This document shows, piece after piece, positions 1 to 5,467 of a stretch of 6,246 bases of DNA (position 1 is the stretch's first letter; each line of letters opens with the position of its first letter). Both the position numbers and the translations under genes were made by a program. Source of the stretch: Planctomycetota bacterium (lineage in GTDB: Bacteria; Planctomycetota; UBA1135; GCA-002686595); assembly GCA_022447405.1 (NCBI GenBank), contig JAKVCE010000135.1, forward strand, positions 1 through 6,246. The letters are read 5' to 3'. The notes beneath the pieces were generated by a model. It made no database searches. It saw nothing but the letters and a program-made list of their open reading frames with translations, and had not been told where the DNA came from.

Positions 1-2120
1 TGGCGGACCCAGACCCTGTCCTCCGGGCCGCCGCGGTCTCGGCTCTCTTGGGCTCGCTCTCCTCAGAGGAGCCCCCGGCCGGGCTCGACCCTGAGCGGGT
101 CCGCGTGGCGCTCTTGGAGCAGCTCAAGGCGGAGCCGAACCCCATCGTCTTACACACCCTCGTCACGGGCTTCCTGGAGCAGCTCGGACCTCAAGACGCC
201 TGCACCCGCGACGGGCGAGAGTTCGCCAGCGCATTGCACGCGCGGAGCGCGAGCTGTGACGCGGGAGCCTTCGCGCCGCTCGTCTTTGGGCTCGCGCGCA
301 TGCCCCTCGACGGGAGCGCCCCTGCCCGGGATGAGGCCGGCGTCCCGAACGCCTGCAGCTTGAGCTACGCGACTGACGCCCTCATCGGTGGCCCGGACGA
401 GGCGGGCAGAGTCGGCCTCTTCATCGAGTGGTGTGGAGGCGGGCGACGCCTGGGGAGTGACGCGCTCGCGAGCGCGCTGCGCTCTCTAGAGGTCTTCTTT
501 GAGCGGCGGCCGGCGGAGAGCGATCGAGCTGAGCTCCGAGACTTGCTGCTTGAGCTCATTGAGGACGGCGAGAGGGACCCTGACTTGCGCGCCGGCGCGG
601 TGCGCGTCGTCGCTAGCGCTGGACGTGCGGAGGACCTCCCGCGCTTGGGCGCCGCGCTGCAGGGCGCGCCCACCTCTGTCGCCTACGAGCTGATCGCGAC
701 GATCACGAGGTTGGCAGAGGGGGTGGAGACCTCTACGGAGTCAGCGATCGCCGCGCGCGACGCCCTGGTCGGGATGCTCTCCTTGGGGGAGGCGAGCTTG
801 CGCCGCCGCGCCCTCGCGATGCTCGCGACTGAACCCCTCGCTCCGCTGGCAGAGACCACAGATGCGGGGCTCTTCCTCGCTGTCCTGGAGCGTGACCTCT
901 CCTCGGAGGAGTCGACGACGCTCCTCGAGCTCCTGGCGCGGCGAAGTGATCCTGCGCTGGTCCCTCTGCTCTTTGATCACGGCGCCTTCGCGCGCCTCGC
1001 CGCTGCGAACTCAGGCGTCTCCACGGTCTTGACCGAGACCCTCGGACGCCTGGCGGCGGGGGATGGTCCGCTGACACACGAGGTCGCGCGCAGGCTCTTG
1101 GAGACGCCCCTTTCCGCTGAGGACGGAGACCTCGCAGCCTCTGAGGGGGTGCAGCGGCTGCGCAACGCCCTCGCGCTCCTCGCGCTCCTAGAGGACAGCG
1201 CCGCGCGCTCCCTGAGTCCGGCGCAGCACGCGGACGTCGTGCGCTGGGCGATGGAGCTCCGTGAGGCGGCGGGGACGCTCGCGGGGGTGACGACCGAGGC
1301 TGTCCCGACCGCCTTCTTGCTGCGCCTGACAGAGCTCCACCTCCCCGTCTGCGACCCGGACTCCGAGATCGGCTACTGGGCGTACCCCACGGCGCTCCTG
1401 AACGCCGACCTCTTCGCTGCGCTCAGGCTTGAGCGCACGGAGGCGCAGTGGGAGATGATCTCCATTCGAACGCGCGCGCACTTCGAGCGCGCGAAGATCT
1501 ACGCTCAGTCTGAGACCGGGGACTTGGTGGACGAGCTCGAGGTCGCGCGAGACCTCGCGCGCTTCTACGTGCTGATTCAAGAGGATCGGGGCGCGCTGAG
1601 GGAGTACCGACAGATCGTTGAGCAGGAGTCGGGCGCGGGGCTCACAGCGGACACCTCTGTCTTGGAGCTCTCCGACCTGCGCGCTGCCGCCGGCCTAGCA
1701 GCCGCCGAGGTGATCTCGCCCGACGAGGCCGCGCCCACCCCGTCAGCTTTCGAGCTCACGCGCACCTTGGTGGAGCGTGATTTCTGGATGTCAGAGCCTG
1801 CAGGGGTGCGGCTCGGCGACCTCACCGCGCTCGTCGAGCGCGGGAGGGGCGTCGAGGCGAACGTCGCCACCCTGCGTCTCCTCTTTGAGGAGCTCCCAGC
1901 CCCGGGCGTGGACCCCGCCGACGCTGTCTTCCCCGAGGACGTGCTGTGGGCCGGGATTGAGTCCGACCCCGAGGGCCTCATGGAGCTCCGCCGGCTCCAG
2001 GGCTCCCTCGACGCGCCCGTCGGAGAGGAGCCCAAGGGAGCTGATCCGGGGGTCGAGCCAGAGGACCCCGGGGGGGCACCTCAGGATGCACCGGAGGAGG
2101 ATCCTCCTCCGGGCTCTTGA
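1..2120 (+). CDS. HEAT-repeat / alpha-solenoid protein, 5' end outside window
   Basis: Seen: the frame is open from the first complete codon (position 3) to TGA at 2118-2120. The codons before the first candidate start (TTG at 48) read ADPDPVLRAAAVSALL, a classic HEAT-repeat helix, so the gene begins upstream and at least 705 residues are visible. Further HEAT-like units include a DPDLRAGAVRVVASAG segment near 580-630 and an ASLRRRALAML segment near 790-835. The middle part (about 1440-1900) is also helical and resembles TPR/solenoid sequence. The last 35-40 residues are rich in Pro, Glu, Asp and Gly and look like a disordered acidic tail. No catalytic motif or membrane segment is visible in this part. 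Family knowledge: HEAT solenoids usually act as protein-binding scaffolds, and many GC-rich environmental bacteria encode large ones, often exported. Any signal peptide or N-terminal domain lies outside the window. No specific function can be assigned. Confidence 0.85.
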   Translation, partial: ADPDPVLRAAAVSALLGSLSSEEPPAGLDPERVRVALLEQLKAEPNPIVLHTLVTGFLEQLGPQDACTRDGREFASALHARSASCDAGAFAPLVFGLARMPLDGSAPARDEAGVPNACSLSYATDALIGGPDEAGRVGLFIEWCGGGRRLGSDALASALRSLEVFFERRPAESDRAELRDLLLELIEDGERDPDLRAGAVRVVASAGRAEDLPRLGAALQGAPTSVAYELIATITRLAEGVETSTESAIAARDALVGMLSLGEASLRRRALAMLATEPLAPLAETTDAGLFLAVLERDLSSEESTTLLELLARRSDPALVPLLFDHGAFARLAAANSGVSTVLTETLGRLAAGDGPLTHEVARRLLETPLSAEDGDLAASEGVQRLRNALALLALLEDSAARSLSPAQHADVVRWAMELREAAGTLAGVTTEAVPTAFLLRLTELHLPVCDPDSEIGYWAYPTALLNADLFAALRLERTEAQWEMISIRTRAHFERAKIYAQSETGDLVDELEVARDLARFYVLIQEDRGALREYRQIVEQESGAGLTADTSVLELSDLRAAAGLAAAEVISPDEAAPTPSAFELTRTLVERDFWMSEPAGVRLGDLTALVERGRGVEANVATLRLLFEELPAPGVDPADAVFPEDVLWAGIESDPEGLMELRRLQGSLDAPVGEEPKGADPGVEPEDPGGAPQDAPEEDPPPGS
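2091..2112. repeat. Perfect 22-bp palindrome inside the 3' end of the HEAT gene
   Basis: Each half reads CCGGAGGAGGA on its own strand, centred between 2101 and 2102, with no mismatch and no spacer. It encodes the tail residues PEEDPPP plus the first two bases of the next codon. As RNA it can form a stem of about 9 bp with a GATC tetraloop. No T-run follows, so it is not a standard intrinsic terminator. Its end lies 5 bp before the putative tRNA -35 element (2117). It could be an operator, an mRNA 3'-end stabiliser, or a coding coincidence of repeated GAG/CCT codons. Confidence 0.9.
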
Positions 2121-2130
2121 CTCCGGGCTC
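2107..2130. repeat. Direct repeat of CTCCGGGCTC, two copies
   Basis: The 10-mer CTCCGGGCTC occurs at 2107-2116 and again at 2121-2130, with a start-to-start spacing of 14 bp. The copies flank the first four bases of the TTGACT element, and the second copy supplies that element's last two bases. The second copy also forms part of a small inverted repeat, CGGGC-TCG-GCCCG (2124-2136), in the spacer of the putative tRNA promoter. It could be a short tandem duplication or a pair of binding sites; nothing shows which. Confidence 0.6.
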
Positions 2131-2144
2131 GGCCCGTGGAGAAT
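2117..2144 (+). promoter_or_regulatory. Putative sigma70-type promoter of the tRNA-fMet gene
   Basis: TTGACT (2117-2122) matches five of six bases of the -35 consensus. After a 16-bp spacer, GAGAAT (2139-2144) matches four of six bases of the -10 consensus. The predicted start would fall near 2151-2154, a few bases before the mature tRNA 5' end at 2157. The stretch after the -10 (GCTCCCCC) is GC-rich, as in the discriminators of stringently controlled stable-RNA promoters. The -35 element overlaps the TGA stop of the upstream gene. This is inferred from sequence match and position only. Confidence 0.5.
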
Positions 2145-2156
2145 GCTCCCCCTAAC

Positions 2157-2233
2157 CGCGGGGTGGAGCAGTCAGGCAGCTCGTCGGGCTCATAACCCGG
2201 AGGTCGCAGGTTCGAATCCTGCCCCCGCTACCA
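2157..2233 (+). tRNA. Initiator tRNA-fMet (anticodon CAU), CCA encoded
   Basis: This 77-nt gene folds into a complete cloverleaf. The acceptor stem is CGCGGGG (2157-2163) with CCCCGC (2223-2228). The D stem is GAGC/GCTC, the anticodon CAT is at 2191-2193, the T stem is GCAGG/CCTGC around loop TTCGAAT, and CCA is encoded at 2231-2233. Initiator hallmarks are all present: a non-Watson-Crick C1·U72 pair at the acceptor end (2157 and 2229), three consecutive G-C pairs in the anticodon stem (GGG 2186-2188 with CCC 2196-2198), and an A11:U24 pair in the D stem (2167 and 2181). It therefore supplies fMet-tRNA for translation initiation and is not elongator Met or Ile(CAU). Compared with the E. coli initiator, position 72 is T instead of A and the top of the anticodon stem is a U·G wobble (2184 and 2200). 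It stands alone, with no other tRNA beside it. Confidence 0.97.
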
Positions 2234-2243
2234 CGTTCAGAGA

Positions 2244-2277
2244 GGGCTGGCCCGCAGGGGACGGCCCGTTTTTTTTT
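2244..2277 (+). terminator. Rho-independent terminator after tRNA-fMet
   Basis: GGGCTG (2244-2249) pairs with CGGCCC (2262-2267), with one U·G wobble. Inside it, CCC (2251-2253) pairs with GGG (2257-2259) around loop GCA, extending the hairpin. One G is followed by nine consecutive T residues (2269-2277). It sits 10 bp after the tRNA CCA, as expected for the end of a monocistronic tRNA transcript. Confidence 0.85.
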
Positions 2278-2281
2278 GGAG
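2278..2281 (+). promoter_or_regulatory. Shine-Dalgarno site that selects the S41 peptidase start
   Basis: GGAG lies 9 nt before ATG at 2291, an ideal spacing. The alternative in-frame TTG at 2276 would put this site inside the coding region and would itself lie in the terminator T-tract. The ATG is therefore the better start. The site begins at the very next base after the T9 run. Confidence 0.75.
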
Positions 2282-2290
2282 CTCTCCGGT

Positions 2291-4546
2291 ATGAACGCTC
2301 TCGCGCTTGTTCTGAGTCTCGCGGTCTTTGCTCCTCAAGATGTAGACGAGAAGTCCAGCCCCTTTGACGGGCTGCGCTGGGTGGGAGATCAGCCAGAGGT
2401 TCAGGTCGAGGGCACCTGGTATGAGCCCGTCTCGATTGACGGGGTCGCTGTTCAGGAGCTCCTCAAGCTCGCAGACACGTGGTCCCCCGGGCGCGTGAAG
2501 CGCTTCGCGGAAGACCTCGTCCCCTTGCTCCAGCGGCTCAAGTGGGATGGTGATGCGAAGGTCGACCTCGAGCTCCGCTCTCTTGAGGATGGAGCCATGG
2601 TTCGATTGGAGGGCGTGGAGATGACGCGCGCTAAGCGCACGGCCCTGCGCTCCTCGAGGAGAGTTAGTGAGCCGAGCGGCGCTAACCGTCCATCAGCTCC
2701 TACGCATATCTCTACAAGGGACGCTCGCGCAGACATGGAAGCCTTCGGTGCGGGGCTCAAGGATCAGTTTGCTTACCTGGGCCTCGGCGAGGTCGACCTT
2801 GATCGTGAGCTAGCTCAGATACGTGAAGGCCTCGACGGAGGCCGAGTCGACATCCTGGAGCTGCGCCTCGAGCTGCATCGACTCCTCATGCGCTTTGGTG
2901 ATGGACACGCTCAGGTCCGCTCAAACCTCCCTCTCGGTCAGCGCGGTGACAAGTACCTGCCCTTCTTGCTTGTCGAGGCAGAGGGCGGCGTCGTTGCGGT
3001 GCTCCCAGATCGCTCTGCGCTGGTCGAACCTGACGCTCCCTTTGTCCGAGCGATCGACGGTAGGACGATGAGCGAGTGGGTCGATCTGCTTCGGCCCCTC
3101 ATCGCGAACGGCAGCCCGCAGCTCGTCCGCCGCCGCGCCCTGGGCGATATGCGCGAGATCGACTGGGTGCGTCGCGTCCTCAGGGAGGAACCTGGTGGCC
3201 CGCTTCAGGTGACGTTCTCGTCGGCTGACGGGAGCGAGACGGTGGAGCGAGAGCTCGAGCTCTCATCGCGACGCCCCACCTACGGTGACTGGCCGCGCTC
3301 CGAGAGCTCCATCCTGGAGGGGAACATCGGCTATCTGCGCATCGCTCGGATGGACGGGGATGTGGACTCCTTGCATGCGGCGATGGAGGAGTTCGTCGAC
3401 ACCGAGGGGCTCATCGTCGACGTGCGCGGCAACGGCGGCGGGACGCGCGAGCTCCTGCTCGCGCTCGGGGGGTACTTGATCGGACCCAAGGAGCCCGCGG
3501 TCGTGGGCAACATCGCTCAGTACCGCCTCTCTGAGCGCTTCGATCTGGATCACCTGGAGGCTCGCTATATGCGCAGGGCCGACTGGAGCGGGTGGAGCGA
3601 CCGGCAGCGCGAGGCGATCGAAGCTGCCGCTGCCCACTTCAAGCCTGAGTGGCAGCCGGTGGGCGAGTTCAGCGAGTGGCACTTCCTCGTGCTCGATCGC
3701 ACCGGGCACAAGGCGGAGTACTTCTACGACCTGCCGGTCGTGGTGCTCTCCGACTCAGGTTGTTTCAGCGCGACAGACATCTTCCTCGGCGCCCTCGAGC
3801 TCTTGCCGCGCGTGACCTCGCTCGGCACCGCGAGCTCCGGCGGCAGCGCGCGCTCTCAGTCCTTCCGGCTGCCCAAGACAGGGCTTGAGGTGCGCTGCGC
3901 TTCGATGGCTTCCTTCCGCCCGGACGGCAGGCTCTACGACGGCCGCGGCGTCGAGGTCGACGTTGAGGTCGCGCCTGCTCCAGGAGACTTCTTGCGTGCT
4001 GGTGGTGACGCTCAACTGGAAGCTGCGCTCGCGCGCTTCGGGGTCGTGGTCAGCCTCGGTGAAGAGGGCGGCGACTCAAACGCTGGCCGTGCGCTCGTGG
4101 AGGCGCTCGCGACATCACTGGCGGCCGATGACTACGAGGCGTTCAAGTCCGTGACTTGTCTCGGCATGAAGAAGGCTGAGTTCGAGGAGTTCATGCGCGA
4201 GAACCCCAACCGCAAGGTGCTCGGCGTCTGGGACAGCGCTGAGGGAGACTTCAGGGCTGCCTTGAAGGCTGATGTCAGAGAGGTGTTTGAGCAGGCTCGG
4301 AAGGGAGAGATGGACCCCAGGGTTCGACGTGGTGGCGAAGGCGTCTTTGACTGGAGCAGAGCCGAGGTGAGGCTCCTCGACTGGGAGAGGGGAGACGGCG
4401 GTGATGTGAAGGCCACGCTCGTCTCCGGGGAGCTGGGAGCGTTCATCAAGATCGATGACTGCTTCATGACCCCCCAAGGGCTCCTAGCCTTCGACGTCCC
4501 GCTCGGGATGATCATGCCTGCAGACAAGCTCCCTGAGGACTTTTAG
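2291..4546 (+). CDS. Probable exported S41-family peptidase with N- and C-terminal accessory domains
   Basis: A protein of 751 aa. Residues 1-14 (MNALALVLSLAVFA) form a short hydrophobic segment resembling a signal peptide, although no Lys/Arg precedes it. Residues 24-115 form a conserved-looking domain (FDGLRW, WYEPVSIDG, DLELR) of the kind I associate with planctomycete S41 proteins. Residues 150-330 hold the S41 N-terminal helices, the DGHA motif (H206) and a PDZ-like stretch. The S41 core follows: GLIVDVRGNGGG (373-384), a Trp-rich insertion (about 420-475), SGCFSATDIF with the probable nucleophile S493, and GRGVEVD (551-557, usually GVxPD). In Ctp/Tsp enzymes the catalytic Lys is 25 residues after the Ser; here that residue is G518. 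The layout fits the tricorn/S41B type, which uses His and Ser, better than the Ser-Lys Ctp type. After a Gly/Glu-rich linker (about 590-600), residues 600-751 are an unassigned alpha/beta domain. The likely role is periplasmic or envelope proteolysis; the substrate is unknown. No clear promoter is visible between the terminator and the gene. Confidence 0.88.
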   Translation: MNALALVLSLAVFAPQDVDEKSSPFDGLRWVGDQPEVQVEGTWYEPVSIDGVAVQELLKLADTWSPGRVKRFAEDLVPLLQRLKWDGDAKVDLELRSLEDGAMVRLEGVEMTRAKRTALRSSRRVSEPSGANRPSAPTHISTRDARADMEAFGAGLKDQFAYLGLGEVDLDRELAQIREGLDGGRVDILELRLELHRLLMRFGDGHAQVRSNLPLGQRGDKYLPFLLVEAEGGVVAVLPDRSALVEPDAPFVRAIDGRTMSEWVDLLRPLIANGSPQLVRRRALGDMREIDWVRRVLREEPGGPLQVTFSSADGSETVERELELSSRRPTYGDWPRSESSILEGNIGYLRIARMDGDVDSLHAAMEEFVDTEGLIVDVRGNGGGTRELLLALGGYLIGPKEPAVVGNIAQYRLSERFDLDHLEARYMRRADWSGWSDRQREAIEAAAAHFKPEWQPVGEFSEWHFLVLDRTGHKAEYFYDLPVVVLSDSGCFSATDIFLGALELLPRVTSLGTASSGGSARSQSFRLPKTGLEVRCASMASFRPDGRLYDGRGVEVDVEVAPAPGDFLRAGGDAQLEAALARFGVVVSLGEEGGDSNAGRALVEALATSLAADDYEAFKSVTCLGMKKAEFEEFMRENPNRKVLGVWDSAEGDFRAALKADVREVFEQARKGEMDPRVRRGGEGVFDWSRAEVRLLDWERGDGGDVKATLVSGELGAFIKIDDCFMTPQGLLAFDVPLGMIMPADKLPEDF

Positions 4547-4548
4547 CT

Positions 4549-4565
4549 AGCGAGAGCGGATCGCT
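4549..4565. terminator. Weak hairpin in the convergent 3'-3' gap
   Basis: AGCGA (4549-4553) pairs with TCGCT (4561-4565) around a 7-nt loop, inside the 23-bp gap between two stop codons. No T-run follows on the + strand. On the - strand the downstream sequence is TAGCTAAAAG, also not a U-tract. An overlapping short palindrome, TGAGT-C-ACTCA (4566-4576), runs into the neighbouring stop codon. A shared weak bidirectional terminator is possible but poorly supported. Confidence 0.2.
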
Positions 4566-4569
4566 TGAG

Positions 4570-5466
4570 TCACTCAGCGCTGGGAGCGAAGACCTCGACC
4601 AAGGCTGAGAGGTCATGCTCGCCCAGGCCCACTCTTTGGCCATCTTGAAAGACCGCCCTCACCGCGTCTTGCAGGACGAGGTCGGTCCCGAGGGTGCCTG
4701 CGACGGAGTGCACTGAGTCGTGTGCCTCAGCCCAAGTCTCGATGGACGCTTGAGTGTCCTCGGTCTCGCCATCTCGAACAGCCTCGGCGAGCCGATCTTT
4801 CTCAGCGCGCAAGATCGCGTTGGCCTTGGCGGTGTGCTGCATGTAGAGGTCGATCGAGATGCCGCCTGCGCGGCACATGGCGAGCCCGTTCATGTAACCC
4901 ACGAGTGAGGTGACGATCCCGGCAGTCAGTGAGCGACTCAGGACCGTGGGCTTCGTGATGTCCTCGCCGAGGTTGGTCCAAGCGGGAGCGAGCTTGCGGA
5001 GCAGCGGGTCGCAGCTGTCGAGCACCGCTGGGTCTCCTGAGACGAGGAGGGAGGCGTCGCTCGTTCCGAGCTGGCGGGGGAAGCACATCAGCGCGCCGTC
5101 GGCGATGAGTCCGCCGCCCTCCCTGATCATGGCCGCGTGCTCTCCCACCTCATCGAGCGTCCCCGTCGTCAGCTGGATGATGCAGGTGTCTCTCAGCTGA
5201 GCAGTGAGGCCGTGCTCTTCCACGATCTCTCGCCAGGCAGAGTAGGTGGAGAGGCAGACGACGACGTGAGCGTTTGCGTCGAGCGCTTCGCCAGGCGTAT
5301 CGCACGCGATCGCCCCTTGGGAGACGAGCGCTTCAACCTTGTCACGCGAGCGGTTCCATACTGAGACCCGGCAGCCGCTCTCTAAGAAGGTCTGTGCGAG
5401 GCCAGCGCCCATGGAGCCAAGCCCGATCACGGAGACTCCTTGGGTGGGCTGAGGCGTGTCGTTCAT
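4570..5466 (-). CDS. NADP-type beta-hydroxyacid dehydrogenase / imine-reductase-like oxidoreductase
   Basis: A protein of 298 aa, a normal length for the beta-HAD / 3-hydroxyisobutyrate dehydrogenase superfamily. The N-terminal Rossmann fold shows GLGSMG (15-20), then VWNRS (36-40). An Asn-Arg-Ser here, with no acidic residue, suggests NADPH. Next come VVVCLS (68-73), QLTTGT (98-103) and DGALMCFPRQLG (123-134), which match the substrate-domain pattern of imine reductases better than the DAPVSGG motif of hydroxyisobutyrate dehydrogenases. After LGED (166-169), the position where hydroxyacid dehydrogenases carry a catalytic Lys and many imine reductases an Asp or Tyr appears to be Ser177 by my hand alignment. 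The C-terminal half is helical (GYMNGLAMCRAG, then a terminal segment with VGLGEHDLSALVEV), typical of the dimerisation domain. ATG at 5466 begins one base after the upstream aminotransferase stop. There is only a weak SD (GAG), so translational coupling is likely. It probably reduces an imine or a carbonyl; the substrate is unknown. Confidence 0.85.
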   Translation of the reverse strand: MNDTPQPTQGVSVIGLGSMGAGLAQTFLESGCRVSVWNRSRDKVEALVSQGAIACDTPGEALDANAHVVVCLSTYSAWREIVEEHGLTAQLRDTCIIQLTTGTLDEVGEHAAMIREGGGLIADGALMCFPRQLGTSDASLLVSGDPAVLDSCDPLLRKLAPAWTNLGEDITKPTVLSRSLTAGIVTSLVGYMNGLAMCRAGGISIDLYMQHTAKANAILRAEKDRLAEAVRDGETEDTQASIETWAEAHDSVHSVAGTLGTDLVLQDAVRAVFQDGQRVGLGEHDLSALVEVFAPSAE

Positions 5467-5467
5467 C

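Noticed and set aside
1188..2035. - strand open frames of 130 and 152 codons opposite the HEAT gene
   Set aside because: They are shadow frames created by high GC; their Arg/Ser/Pro/Ala-rich translations show no motif, and the sense frame has clear HEAT repeats.
2091..2112. The palindrome as an intrinsic terminator of the HEAT gene
   Set aside because: No T-run follows the hairpin; the next bases are GC-rich and then form the putative -35 element.
2157..2233. tRNA as an integration site of a mobile element
   Set aside because: No integrase, no repeated tRNA 3' end within the window, and the flanking genes look chromosomal and similar in composition.
2276..2290. TTG at 2276 as the start of the S41 peptidase
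   Set aside because: It lies in the terminator T-tract and would place the GGAG ribosome site within the coding sequence; ATG at 2291 has ideal spacing and begins a signal-like hydrophobic stretch.
1777..2367. + strand open frame of 196 codons running across the HEAT gene end, the tRNA and the terminator
   Set aside because: It overlaps a confident tRNA, a terminator and two better-supported genes; its translation is Ser/Arg-rich with no domain character.
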